From positions 2,604,001 through 2,668,000 of the forward strand of contig JAHLMK010000004.1 of the NCBI GenBank assembly GCA_019915135.1: a DNA stretch of 64,000 nucleotides, in the 5' to 3' direction. The position numbers were made by a program, and so were the translations under genes. The notes under the pieces were generated by a model that saw nothing but the letters and a program-made list of their open reading frames with translations, made no database searches and was not told the DNA's origin. Of this stretch, positions 11,039 to 22,671 are shown one piece after another. Source of the stretch: Strobilurus pachycystidiatus (Eukaryota > Basidiomycota > Agaricomycetes > Agaricales > Physalacriaceae). Each line of letters starts with the position of its first letter. Position 1 is the first letter of the stretch.

Positions 11039-11859
11039 GTGAGGGAAATGCAATCATCGCCGGCGATCTCCGACAAAGCCGTTCTACCCGTTCGCTCTAT
11101 ACTTCCCGTCGTCTGCCTATGTGCTGTTCTTTGCAGTTGTCTCTGTGATTACACTCCCGTCGTCGACTTTTCCATCGATATCGAGACTCTTCCCGCCAAC
11201 GAGATCGGTAATCCATTTGACTTTTTTAGGGGAACTGGCGGCGCTAGAAAAGTAAGTACTTGTGCAGTCTATTCTCTCGTCGGCGGTTGATTTCGTGCCT
11301 CAGGATTCGAGAAGATCACCAAGCCCGAGTGCAGGCCAAGATTAGAGATGTAGAGAGGATGAATGCGGATCTAGATGCGAAGTTGGAAGAACTTCGCCGG
11401 GAAACCTCCTCTCAGGAGGAAGATCAATTGGTGTCGAACTTTGAAGTCAATGACAGTATGTGCCCGTCCCTAATTTCATTCTCGAGAAACAAGCTTTTGA
11501 CGCACACCGCATCAGACGTGGTCCTGGGAGAAGAGCCGGAAGAGGAGCCGGTCAATGGACTAGAATCCCCGCGGCTTGCGACAGATCTTGATACTTCGGA
11601 GACAGGGACGGCTACGCCAGAAAGTCTTCAGGCCAATACCCTCAGTTCGTCTTCGTCTGGTACAATCGCTACGCCACCACTCGAAAGTATGTTCATCATA
11701 CTGTATCGCCGCTTCTTTGATGAGCTGACTGCCTCTCTAGTAGACGCCAGCGTCAAGAAGCGGCAATCACATGCGGTACGTATCTTGAGGGCAATTCGTA
11801 AAGTAGGACGTAGATGCATTCAATTTCCTGTATCAGTTTGGGCGCGCCGTTCACCGTGA
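11039..11859 (+). pseudogene. Second copy of the 7.9-8.8 kb gene, frameshifted
   Basis: From about 11,153 the sequence repeats 8,104-8,785. It has the same TPVVDFSIDIETLPANEIGNPFDFF segment, the same intron (gtaagtacttgtgcag...), the same coiled-coil (IREDHQARVQAKIRDVERMNADLD) and a related basic tail (KKRQSHAVRILRAIRKVGRRC...VWARRSP). One extra A in the T-run at about 11,227 shifts the frame just before the first intron, so the upstream exon no longer joins the coiled-coil in frame. Downstream exons remain open to 11859. The 5' end (11,039-11,150) is unrelated to the first copy. I call it a probable pseudogene. An alternative start at about 11,260 would give a shorter product lacking the N-terminal domain. 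Confidence 0.6.
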
Positions 11860-12109
11860 TTAATTAGCTACGGATAACATATAGCTCTTGATGAACACGA
11901 TCTTTGATGGGAACGGAGTACCACTGTAAGCTAGGATCAAAGATGCTGACCGCAGCCATACAGCAAGCAGATTGCTTCGATCTATGTAGTGCCGTCTTGA
12001 GCGATTGAAGACTGATTCTTCGCATGTGTGAGTGAATCTTTTGGGTAATCATTAACAATTGAATAACATGAAATACAGCCTACGTTCCCATCGAGCTTAC
12101 TCCAGTAAT

Positions 12110-13076
12110 TCACTGCGAACGCGTCAACTCCGCTACAAAACTCGCCCAATACGGAGGGGTGGTGCTGTATGCATTGACCTGTGGCTCGCTCGTAATGAAT
12201 GTAGCACCTAGACCGGCGGCAGTGAGTTTGTCGATGAGCGTTACGGGAAGCGTGGATGGTGCGTCGTGGAGTATGACGACCTGCTGCGAGGCCGGTTGGG
12301 CAGAGTCTATCGTGAGAGAGCTGGGGTAGCTGAGGTGAATGAGTACTGTGAGACATCGTCCATTCAAAAAGCGTGCCTACGTGAAATCATCATAGAAGTA
12401 CTCGGCGGTCACGATGAGGTCCGCGATGGAGAAGAAGTCTGTATCAGACACGCCTGTTCCGGGGTTGAGGATGACCTGGAAGACAATCAGAACTAGATCC
12501 TGAATCTGAGTGGCGTGGGCGCTGGAACTTACCATAGGATCGGTGGCTACGTCTGCGAGGACCTGGTTCGCGTACTTCGTGTACGTGGACAAGTATTGGC
12601 TTGTCGCTAGAGTTTCGTCGAAGAAGATGCCCGTGGGGCGATACGCCGTCGGCCACTTCAAGTACGTCGCTACGTCTGCGAGCACGTCGGACGACGCGCG
12701 TTCGCCATAGCCAGTGAGGACATAACCGACGGTCTTGACGTTACTGCCGAGAGTGAGAAGTTTGGTTAGACAAGCTTGGTAGGTCGTGTCTGGTACTGCG
12801 TCAGCACCGGGACCGCTGTCGGGGTTGACGACGATGTAGAAAGGGAGAGTCGGGTTGGCAGTGATTCTGAGTTATTGATTGTCAGTGTGATGGAAAGCTC
12901 GTTCGTGATGATGGCACGCACGAAGTGAAGTAGGTAGACCATGCGGAGCATCCATCGTCTGGGTAGATGTACAGAGGTATGATAGCACCAGAGGGTAAGA
13001 GTGCTTGAGAGACACCGTGAAGCAAAGACTGCAACAGCAAGAACGGTAGTACGAGTCGATGTGGGAAGGCGAACAT
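12110..13076 (-). CDS. Spherulin-4-like (spherulation-specific family 4) secreted protein
   Basis: The ATG at 13076 begins a signal peptide (MFAFPHRLVLPFLLLQSLLHGVSQA), followed at once by LLPSGAIIPLYIYPDDGCSAW, the family opening. Exon 1 ends at ...YFTS. Exon 2 reads ITANPTLPFYIVVNPDSGPG, with the diagnostic NPDSGPG, then TVGYVLTGYGERA and TGIFFDET. A further exon, about 12,377-12,530, includes SIADLIVTAEYFYDDF, and the last exon (LTIDSAQPASQQVVILHDAP...TSEPQVNAYSTTPPYW) ends at 12110. The family was named from Physarum spherule formation and resembles TIM-barrel glycosidases, with a role in polysaccharide handling suggested elsewhere. Function here is not proven. Length (~280 aa) fits the family. 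I see no defects. Confidence 0.85.
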
Positions 13077-13655
13077 GATGGGGCGTTCTGAGCATCTGCT
13101 GCCACTTCAGTTCAATTTAAGCATCCTCTGTCGCGTGATACATGCTGAAAGTTCTCCCGAAGCCTGCTGCTGCCAAGTTGAAGTAAGACCGACGGGATGA
13201 GGCTTGGGATTGTCAAGATCATGATGGCCATGGAAACAGTCTGAGTGAAACCGTTTAGCAAGCCGCAGGCGCGTGGAAGTAATCGCGACCCGTACGAAAT
13301 AATCGGCCTCCTGTGCTCGAATTGGCAAATGACTGACACTGAAACACTGGCTGGACCCACCACCCAACACGGCGCTCCGCCCCCGACGCCCGACGCCCGA
13401 CCCGACACGCGCCGCTGCGTGGGAATTGATGAAGTCCCCGAGTTAGGGTCCGGGACCCTTGTGATCGCCCCGCTTTTCATCCTTATACGGTGACCGTACC
13501 CTTGCTTTCACCTCTTTTTATGGGCTTTTAGGCGGGACTCAGGCTGGGATATTGTGCGCTACTTGCTCTCCGAAATTAATCCTTTCTAATGACGCTGCAT
13601 TTCCCAGGTTGACGTGTCTATTTATTACCGCTTTATCCGACCGTTATCTTGCGCA
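13077..13655. other. Divergent intergenic/promoter region
   Basis: About 580 bp shared by the spherulin-like gene (leftward) and the SUN-domain gene (rightward). It contains a GC-rich low-complexity patch of repeated CGACGCCCGACGCCCGACCC at 13,381-13,405. No clear TATA box was picked out. Confidence 0.45.
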
Positions 13656-16190
13656 ATGCGTTCTTTCGCCACTGCTGCATTAGTAACGCTGGCGCTGTGC
13701 TCGTCGTCCCTGGCTGAGCGGACCTCGCCGAACGACTTGTTCAGGGCAATTAGCACGCAGGTGGTTCGGGAGGCGGAGGAGCCAGTATGCTGCCTCATAC
13801 CACTAGACGACCCCCCGGAACCGGCAGAGGACAGTGTGCTCATTTCATTTGAGCAGTGGAAGGACAAGCAGGCCGCCGCTGCGCAGGGCGCGAATAAGTC
13901 GAGAGCGAGCACGACATCGACCACCATGCGCGTCATTCCCAGTGGGGATCCAGCAGAGACGGTTACCATCCAGGAATCCTCGGACACCCCCATCTCTCCT
14001 CATTTCCAGGTGCCCATAACTGACCGGTTCAACTATGCGGCCCTTGACTGCTCGGCACGCGTCCACCTTTCGCACCGTTCGGCCAAGTCGCCCTCCTCCA
14101 TTCTGTCCTCCAAAAAGGACCGCTACATGCTCAGTCCATGCAACTCCAAGGACGATCAGTTTGTCGTTGTTGAGCTCTGCGACGACATCCGCATCGACAC
14201 TGTCCAGCTCGCCAATTTCGAATTCTTCAGCGGCGTGTTCAAGGACTTTACTGTCAGTGTTGCCAAGACCTACACCACCCACGAAGATGGCTGGACAGTC
14301 GTTGGGTCATACGTAGGCAAGAATGTTCGCGGAGTGCAGGTCAGATCTGTCCAGTCCATTCTCTGTATCATGCTTATCGTTCCCAGTCATTCCATCCCCC
14401 CACCTCTGTACGCGACTTTTACCGCTACATTCGCATTCAATTCCACTCGCATTACGGCAACGAATACTACTGCCCCATCTCCCTCCTCCGCGTCTACGGA
14501 CTCACTCATCTCGAGCAATGGAAGTGGGATATCTGGGAATCCGAGTACCAGCGCAGAACCGAGGAGTCTATCGCTGCCCATGCCGCAGAGGAGCCGGAAC
14601 CAGCGCAGACACCCGACGTTACTATCATCAACCACGCGTCTACCGCGGACGTCGCGGTGCCAGTCGAATCTGAGTCTCCAATCTTTACCCCGCCTATCTA
14701 CGGCCCATCTACTTACGAATCACCGTGGCAGGAAACCTCCACCACGACGACATTAACGACAGAAAGCGTACCCATCAACCTGGAACGCGATGAAAGCCAC
14801 GAAAACAGACACTCGACGGATATATATAGTGATGATCTTTCGTCATCTGTGCGCCCCTCTCCGACCAGCACCTCCGCGTCCACCTCTCTTCCACCTCCTT
14901 CACCCGCAGTCGAAGCGACTTCCTCCACCGCTCATACGGAGGTGAAAGTTATGCCTATCGTCTCGCCCACCATTAGCATGCCTGCGCCTCCTCTGATGCC
15001 ACCCAGCTCAGGAGGCGAAAGTATCTATCGGACGATCATGAACCGTCTTACGGCCCTCGAGGGTAATCACACACTTTACGTGCGCTACGTCGAGGAGCAA
15101 AGTCATGGCGTTCGAGACCTTATACAGCGCTTAGGAGAAGACGTCGGTCGTCTAGAGGGAATCGGAAAGGCACAAACACAGGCGTATCAGCGGAAACTAC
15201 GTGAGTGGGAGAAGCAGAGGAGGAGAATCGAGATGGATTATCAAGAGCTGTCGCACAAGGTTGAGCACCTGTCGGGCGAGGTATAACCAACCATTTTTAT
15301 CTTTAAAATCTCTGCTTACCAGTTGCCGCAGATCATCCTCGAGAAACGGCTGGGTATAGCGCAACTCTGCCTTTTGCTCGCCGTGCTTGTCTTCATGGGT
15401 CTCACCCGTGGGTCAAGGAATGATTCCATGGACCACGTCCCGATTATGTTCAAGAAGGGCATGCGGGAATGGAGTCGGAGGCATCTGAGCTTTAACAGTG
15501 ATTGGTTCACGAGTCGAGACGTTCAAAGGACACCAAACTCTCAACCACCGCAATTCAAGAGGAGTCCACATCAGAATGGACAGTTCTCCTTGAATCAAGG
15601 TGGGCTTTCAATCATGACAGTCTAAACCTCAACTAATCATCACCATAGACGTCAAAATCGAATTCCCGACTACGCTGTCTTCGCCTCAACAACCCGAATC
15701 CAAGCCAAACATCTTGAATCCGTCCAAACCCCTCTTATACCTCGAGCGGCCCCGGAAACTAAGCGCTACCAAGACAATCCGTTCACGCTCGCACACGCCA
15801 AACCCCCTACGCACGCCCAGCCGGCCAACACATCATCATCATGCTACCACACCAGGTCCGATGTCCGCCTCCGTCTCGGCCCGCCCTCAAGCCGCCCGCT
15901 CGAATTCCGGGAGCTTCGTCTTGACGGGGCAACGGAGCGTGCGAAGGTGGGCGAGGACGGCGCATCTGCATGAGGTGCGGCGGCATGGGGATGGGGATGG
16001 GGAGGATATCTTTGCGTCGCCGAGTCTGAGGAGGAAGGAGAAGGAGCGGGAGTATGGCGCGGATGACGATCCGTGGTTGAATCAAAGTAGATGGAGGGGG
16101 ACACCGACACCGACGGACGAGGAGTGGATGGATACGGACGCGAGCGTAGATGGGTCGGAGGACCAGGACCGGGAACGGGATGATTCGTAG
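13656..16190 (+). CDS. SUN-domain ER membrane protein, SLP1/SUCO type
   Basis: SLP1-type SUN proteins act in the ER membrane, where yeast Slp1 helps protect or fold soluble secretory proteins. The ATG at 13656 is chosen over the earlier GTG-type frame start because it opens a signal peptide (MRSFATAALVTLALCSSSLA). Residues ~125-290 form the SUN domain: FNYAALDCSARVH, SPSSILSSKKDRYMLSPC, FVVVELCDDIRIDTVQLANFEFFSG, and after the first intron SVRDFYRYIRIQFHSHYGNEYYCPISLLRVYG. A Ser/Thr/Pro-rich spacer, a coiled-coil (IYRTIMNRLTALEGNHTLYVRYVEEQ..., about 15,020-15,280) and a single transmembrane helix (IAQLCLLLAVLVFMGLT, 15,350-15,405) follow. The basic, disordered cytosolic tail ends in acidic repeats. 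Four exons have consistent phases. The order signal-SUN-coil-TM is that of the family, so the call is strong. Confidence 0.9.
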
Positions 16191-16895
16191 ACTTGGAGGA
16201 AAGATGGTTTCTTTTTTCGTTTTCGACATGGTTGGATTTCTCTCACACATACATACTCATCATTTGTAAATTATAGCACGCACGACATGGTTTTCGTTCA
16301 GGTACTACTACATCTTTTTGCGAGATGGGGAGAATGAGTGTCGAGCAGACGGGGATGTGTGGGACGCACAGAACGTTCCTAGTCAAGTACGTGGGCGTAC
16401 TCAGGCCCTGACTTCCCGAGTCCTGCTGCGCAGCTGTTCTCTTCGCCGAAGATGGCTGTTGAACTCGTGCCTACCACAATTCAATCACAGCAGAAAAAGT
16501 ACTGTGGCTTCGACACCCCGCAACTTTCTCTGACCCGACATGAGATCTCCAAGGACCGCCTTCCATCGTAACAGCAAACGTGCTTCTCGGGTCGTTGCTC
16601 CGCACCTTTTCTCGATCCGTGGGTGCGAGCCAAAAAGACCCAACCAGAGCGCCTTCGGTGCCTTTGTACAGCGTATGAACCTTGACAGCTTTCGGTCGGG
16701 TACAGCAACAGCTCTAATGTACACAGCTACCCTCTGGGGAGTAATTACAGTTCTCATTTAGGCTGCAGTAGCCACCAACACATGGGTTCTACTTAAAGAA
16801 TCACCACAATCTGATGTCTGTAGAGCCGCACTCGCCCTTTTCGCTCCTGCGATAAAACGACTCATTTTCTTATTTTGTTCCATTCATCATTACCG
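16191..16895. other. Intergenic
   Basis: About 0.7 kb. Short overlapping frames on both strands at 16,481-16,761 share no motif and no splice pattern. No feature supported. Confidence 0.45.
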
Positions 16896-17210
16896 ATGTC
16901 TGTGGCGTCTAATCAGACCGATCCCAACACTTCTCTCACCATCTTTGGTGGAAACACCCACATGACACGCGAGCAACTCGTTGGGGTGGGCGTCGTAGCT
17001 GGTTGTACGTGCGAAGCTTCTCAGCATGCGCCTTCCTTTGACAGCCTTTCAATAGTGGCGTTCATTTTCGCCATCATTACCCTATGCCTTCTGGGGCGTA
17101 AGAGCTGCCGCCCTCAAGGTCATGCTCGGAAGGCTCCTCCCATGCCGAGATCCGAGTCCGCTGCGCTCGAACTCGGTCCAGCTGGTCTACAGCAGGGATG
17201 TTATGCTTGA
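16896..17210 (+). CDS. Small single-pass membrane protein
   Basis: A 104-residue frame from ATG 16896 (the frame opens earlier only through TTG). It has a polar N-terminus with an N-glycosylation sequon, one hydrophobic helix (SIVAFIFAIITLCLLG, residues ~50-66), then a short basic, Pro-rich tail (RKSCRPQGHARKAPPMPR). No family recognised. No intron gives a longer product, but small spliced exons cannot be excluded. It stands next to another small membrane protein on the opposite strand (17,467-17,808). Confidence 0.45.
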   Translation: MSVASNQTDPNTSLTIFGGNTHMTREQLVGVGVVAGCTCEASQHAPSFDSLSIVAFIFAIITLCLLGRKSCRPQGHARKAPPMPRSESAALELGPAGLQQGCYA

Positions 17211-17466
17211 CCGAGCTGAAGCGCGTCACGCCAGCTCAGTCCAACTTTCGAGATAGAGGTAAGCCCTCCCCGTACTTACACGTCTTGCCAATGTAACAAA
17301 TCAACACAGAATCCTTGTCACCGGTCTGAACAGCGTGTTGTAGTTGTCCCGCTTGTACTCTTATAACAATAATCTGTATATTCCGTTCTTCGCTCGTTTG
17401 AAACATCATTCGCTGGTCCACGAGCATCCTCGTGAATCATTGTCTGAAAGGTCTGGGTCAAGAGGA

Positions 17467-17808
17467 TTAACATAGAGGAAGCAGACAAAAGGACCTTGGG
17501 CCGCTGTACGAAGGCAGTACTGGTAGAATAACACACTCGACGTCGGCAAGTTTGACCGAGCCAAGTGTTATGGCGCTCTGAGGTTCCTCTGTAATGCGCT
17601 GTCGTCGCCGTTGGATGCAATACAGCACGGCTACTGCGGTGCCTGTGACAATAACAAGTCCGCCCACTTTGGAGGTTTCGGGTCAGGAAGGAAAAGATGA
17701 AGGAGGACATTACGGCGTACATATCAAAATAATGAGAAGTAAGACGTCTTGGGCGGTGGTTGAGTCGTCGTTGGAGGATGACTCCGAGCGAAAGAGTATC
17801 GATGGCAT
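17467..17808 (-). CDS. Small single-pass membrane protein, two exons
   Basis: Exon 1 is 17808-17721 and exon 2 is 17666-17467, joined through a 54-nt GT..AG intron exactly in the middle of the membrane helix, giving 95 residues. The joined helix reads LLLIILI then GGLVIVTGTAVAVLYC, followed by a basic stop-transfer stretch (IQRRRQR) and a short cytosolic tail ending in LLPLC. That the hydrophobic segment is completed only by splicing supports the model. No signal peptide and no recognised family. A TATA motif lies ~50 nt upstream. Confidence 0.55.
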
Positions 17809-17856
17809 GGTTACTAGTTAGGGTCGCGCCTGAGAGGTCATGAAAGAGTCCCTTGA

Positions 17857-17866
17857 GTATTTATAT
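17857..17866 (-). promoter_or_regulatory. TATA box of the small membrane protein gene
   Basis: TATATAAATA on the minus strand, ~50 nt upstream of the ATG at 17808. Role inferred from position. Confidence 0.5.
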
Positions 17867-18646
17867 ACAGTCAGACAGAGCAGTACTCATATATCTCAAT
17901 GTAGTCTGCCTACACAGGGCGCCAAGTTTTCTCGAAGAGCTATCAGTCATTTGAAAGGCCGCGACACTGAGGATTAAACCAGACTGCTGGGACCGATTCT
18001 TAGCACACAGCTATGAACAGGCTGTGTGTTGTTCCGAAACCGCTGTAGAAATGGACGTCCTGCGCTGCATAATAAGTAGAAGTGATATGATGAAATCAGA
18101 TCATAGAACTGAAAGCTCCAGGGACCATGGCACTCCTTGGCCTCAAGCTCTTCAGAAGGCGTTGCAGAAATGGGCCACTGCAAGCAGAGATGGTCGGGGT
18201 AAGGTCAACAGCAAAAAGCTGTTGATCGTGACGGAGAGGGATCGCGAATCGCGATCGCCGCTGGCACAGTTCTGACTTCACAGCTGCTGAGGGAACATGG
18301 TGCCGTGTATTGATCGATTGATTGTCACTTACGAGACGGGATGCGCGCCATACACGGGAACCTTGGCTTTGGTTCAGTATTAGTATTAGTATGCATTTTG
18401 GTGGTATTTCATCCAGTGCCGAGGAGATAGCCTCAGATAGGAAGGCCGCCCGGACGGGGCACGTTTTGAACGAGTCACACTAGTAGCCCGAAGAGCATTT
18501 GTTTTCACCCCACCTCCAAGGGTGCAACATTAAAAAGCACAGCTCTTAGTGACGTGAATCTCAAGAGGTGGTATTCATGAGTAGAAACTTGGGCCAGAGG
18601 AACTTGAAGCCGTAACACGTGACCGCACGTTCAACTGATGCGAGTC
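17867..18646. other. Intergenic
   Basis: About 780 bp before the repeat-rich zone. No gene or repeat recognised. The frame at 18,024-18,275 has no family features. Confidence 0.45.
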
Positions 18647-19063
18647 GCGACAGGACCCCGGCATGCCGCCTAAGAGGTCCGGATATTTTGTCGTACATTT
18701 TTGGCCAATATCACCTCCACGTCCGTTTATTTACTTGTACATTTTTGGTCAAAAGAGGGAGATGTCCGGATTTTTACTCATACATTTTTGGCCAGGCATT
18801 GCAAGGTCCAGTCCGGTCAAGAAGTCGGACATTTTGGCGCGCTTTCAGGTTGCTGCCTGCGTGAATCTCTTTGCCTTGGTATTTTTGTCAAGTACCTAGA
18901 GGGAGGTACGGTCGGGAACTTGTACATTTTTGACTTGCCAAAGCAAGCCCACTGCCCCGGTCAGAAACTCGTACATTTTTGGTCAGTAGAGCAATGACAG
19001 AAATGACCCAAAATGGTCTTTTCGTAACCGGACCTCCAAGGCGGCATGCCGGGGTCCTGTCGC
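18647..19063. mobile_element. 417-bp MITE-like inverted-repeat element with an internal motif array
   Basis: The ends are inverted repeats. The first 24 bp at each end (starting GCGACAGGACCCCGGCATGC) are identical, followed after four differing bases by GAGGTCCGG on both sides. Inside, the motif TACATTTTTGGYCA recurs at about 18,694, 18,738, 18,781, 18,922 (variant) and 18,971, with weaker forms at 18,827 and 18,878. Spacing is ~43-49 bp or multiples, all in the same orientation. There is no coding capacity. No obvious target duplication (at most GC or CGC). It lies ~55 bp upstream of the pseudogene start. Confidence 0.7.
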
Positions 19064-19740
19064 AACCCATTTAGGCACTTGTCTTGTAAGTTCACCACAC
19101 CGTTGGCATACACATCCCATGTCCCTGGACGGACTTCTAATCTTCTCGTTTGTCAAAATTGGCTGCACTGGGAGCTCTCCCATTTGATTTCGCTCCCCAG
19201 TACAGGAAAAGGACAGACATGATTGATTATCAAAAGCGTTGAGGTGGTTCCTTCCCTGGGAAAGGACATTTGTGACATGTTTAATGGTGCCCGGCCGGCT
19301 TATAATCCCCCCTCTATTGGCTCTGGGAATCCCTACAGGCATGTGTCCTTCTCGAAATCCACAAAAAAAACTGAGAGCACAAAATGTTGGAGATGTCATG
19401 AAACTGCTCATTGACATAGTGCGGGGGGCTAGCCAGCTGGCGTAGGTTCTGATCTTTCAGCTAGAACACCCCCTCATACGGTCCCCTCTGGTCTTTACGT
19501 CTTCTTTGGACAAGATTGACGGCAACAAAGACTTCCTTATACAGCACTACTCTCATTATGCTCACAAAAAGCCTTTCGAGAGGGTTGATGCCCTCTGCGA
19601 GTGACTACATGGCGAGGAGCTACGGATTTTGAACACAGTCATGCGGGATTTTCTGGATTCAAGGGATCTTGTAATGTGGCAGATATACCATCCCTCCGCA
19701 GAACACCTCGTCGACGCCTTTGATGCCTTGTCATTGATTG

Positions 19741-22671
19741 GTTACGAATGGAAGAAATTATCAGATTTCGATAATTCGTTTTGTGTATGCAACTTCTGCA
19801 AAGCGAAACTTCGTCGATCTCCATTAGGAAGGTGGACCCTGATCATCCGACTACGCAAGATTGTTCTCGTTCCATTAGTTTTGCTTGTACGGTCCTGGTA
19901 TGTTCTGGAATAATGTATATCTCATACTGTTAGAATGTAGTCTCCTTTTCGAATGTGTAGTGTCCCTCGTTGTGTAGCACAGTGTTCGGCATCCGGACCG
20001 AGTACCGAATATCAATTTTCGTGAAGTCCAAGTTGGTAGCAAACTCTTCCTATTATGCTACTTCTACGGTCTAACGTCTTCAAACAGGTTGTGTATCACT
20101 TAAATGATGCACTTGTCCCTCCGTAGTCCCATAATCCAGCTTTTTACATATTCTTGCTTTTGGATGACTCTAGCTAAGCTCTTGAATGAGCTTGTCTTTC
20201 GCCCACCACGATTATTCCAGACCGCAACATAGCCCTCGCATCTATTCTGTCTCATGCAGGACTACATTGACAAATCTTCATCCACGACGAGGCCTTGACT
20301 TGGTCAACACGTTTGTGCAAGACACCAGCACCCTAGCACCCGCGTCAGAGTAGGGCGACCGCTCCGCGCCTGAGAGACTGACTGCAGTGCCCCTTCACAG
20401 TGTAATGCACTGTCCGCGTGGTACTAATCAAGCACGCAGGACAACCCTTGCGGCGCACGCCAGTGAAAGCAACCTTTGTTCCGCCCCCAGCAAGCTCAGC
20501 CCAACAACTTTGTCACCGCCGACGACTGGCTCAACCTCCTCCAGACCAAGCTCAGCATTCCCCTACCTGGAGATGCGCCCGTCTTCTCTGCTGGCTCGCC
20601 CGAGTCTCGCAAGGCAACTCTATCCATCCCTCACACGCACACTCCGCAGGCGTGGATTGACCAGTACCACCCCGTCATGAACACGCCTCTGGATCGCGCT
20701 GTCCAGGCTCTGGATGACGAGGGCAATGTCATCTGGGGCGCCAATTTGACGGAGCACACCGACGGCACCGACCCAAATACTACAATTCGTGCCTACTGAA
20801 GGCGATGTCACTGGCAAGGTATAGCTCCTCTCGTGCAGTCTCTATTTGCTTTCCCACCACACGTTACAGCTCTTCCTACTCATCTCGTAGACTTTCTTTG
20901 CGCCCGCGGGACTCCACATCATGACAAGGCTGAACCGCATCAAGCACGAGAAGAGCGCGCCGACACGTCAAGTTGAGGCAAAGAGCCGGCGAGGGATGCT
21001 GCGCGACGATGGGAAACATCGACAGCATCGATGGTGGGTAGAGAGAGGGTGGGATTTGATAGGGATTGCGGAGAGCAAGGGCACTTGCAAAAGCTCACAG
21101 ACCTCAAGGTGTGTTACACTCTGCCTTTTCTTTCCTTATGTTATGCTTACGCGCTCCTTGGCGCTTTCATGCATGTATTGACATGTCGTCATCAAGGTAT
21201 GTCCCACTCCACTCCATGTAGTCTTATCTGACCGTTGCTCCAGATGCACCCATACACGACTCACCAACTAAAAGACCGTACGCGCAACTGGCGCAATTCG
21301 CTCACTATCTTCAAAGATAGCCATGGATACGAGGGACAGTACAACCTCGTCTTCAAGTGCGCTCGGCTCCTCTGCCATTAACTTCCACTTCTGACGTACC
21401 ACAGGCTAGAATTTCTCGGTGGTGTCATCTCTCAGGGCGTCGCTGGATTCATCACCATGGGCGTCAACGGCTCTGCTAGCCTCGTCAACTGGTGGAAGGG
21501 CCTATGTCAGTGATGTACTTATCAATATCATTGACGACCAGGGAAATCAACGTGTTTGGTGGATAACGGAATCATCTACTCTTTCAAGTCTTTGGATTGA
21601 CTTTCAGCTCGATACGCAATGCAAACAAGGCATTCCGAGGAATTCTTGAACTGTATCGCCTTGTATCAGTCTACGAAGCGCACTAGCGTCCATCGCATAA
21701 CCATGGCATTATCATCACCTGCATCATCAATCGACAGTACACCGTATATATTTAGGTAGATGGTCCCGTTGTCCATGAAGCAAGCCCCAAACATAGACCA
21801 GGACGGCTCTAAGTCTTCGCAATATTGTAGAGTAATGTAGCGGCTGGTATTGAGACGACGCCATGTGCGCATGCATGACTTCTTGACCACTGACAATCAT
21901 GTCCGATTCCTCAATCGACGCAGCCAGACATACATCCTTCCCTCGCCAGTATGGAGACTGATTGATGCATAGATATGAAACCGTGCATCTTCGCAGCCGT
22001 GATAGCTGTACCTGCGAGAACGCGTACCCACAAGAGCGCCGGTCTCATACATGTCGACACAGAAACGGTTTCTTTCCTGCTCTTTCTCAGCTCACATCCA
22101 GGTCCTGGTTGTATACTAGGTATTCTTCAATATCTCGCTGCGCCTGTCACCATTTTGGCCCTCAACTCAATCACTGTACGTTCAACCACCGTACATACAT
22201 ATCGCGTCTCTCCACATCCTCCGTATTACACAACTAGGCTCACTTGTGACGCGACAGCACCTAGCCAGCAATGTCCGACTCGCAAGAGCCTCCACCGGCT
22301 AACGTTGATTCACTTTGCAAACAGTCGTTGGAAGCCATTTCAGGCCCCAAGTTAATTTGAGAGCCGCCTCTACAGAACCTACTGCGCCCTCAGTGCCTCA
22401 TACCACGAAACTCAGAGAGACGCTTACCGTTCTCCCTAGTCAGAGTGGCATCAAACAGCACCCGAAGCATTTTTTCGGGCTGAACCAGGCAGCTTCTCAG
22501 GCTCAGCAGTGGGATGTGTCTCTCCTCAACTTCTCATCCCTCGAGAACAGATGCACTTTACTGCACTGTATATCTTGATCCTACCTTCCTACCTTCCGAC
22601 CCACAACCCATCTCCGTTCGTACCCGGCTGTGCGCGACATGATGAAAACTGGGCAACAGCTCATTAGTTCA
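19741..22671. other. 2.93-kb insertion inside the pseudogene
   Basis: Alignment with the intact gene places both breakpoints within one or two bases: the left half stops after ...CATTGATTG (19,740) and the right half restarts at TGAATTC (about 22,673). No inverted or long direct repeats are evident at the junctions, so the element type is open. The insert holds carboxypeptidase debris (20,470-20,830) and stretches I cannot assign (21,240-21,510; 21,660-21,900 minus; 21,960-22,600). Confidence 0.6.
20470..20830 (+). pseudogene. Glutamate carboxypeptidase II (M28)-like N-terminal fragment
   Basis: The frame reads NNFVTADDWLNLLQTKLSIP, then PVFSAGSPESRKATLSIP, AWIDQYHPVMNTPLDRAVQALDDEG and ANLTEHTDGTDP. 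This matches the start of the fungal glutamate carboxypeptidase II / NAALADase family as I know it. A frameshift follows, after which GDVTGK, another expected segment, appears in a different frame. The PA domain, metal ligands and peptidase domain are absent. Hence it is a dead 5' fragment carried inside the 2.93-kb insertion. The downstream piece at 21,240-21,510 (...NSLTIFKDSHGYEGQY..., ...FLGGVISQGVAGFITMG...) is unidentified. Confidence 0.5.

Noticed and set aside
21240..21510. Coding-looking fragments (NSLTIFKDSHGYEGQY, GGVISQGVAGFITMG) as a continuation of the carboxypeptidase
   Set aside because: They do not resemble the carboxypeptidase II regions I know; left unassigned.
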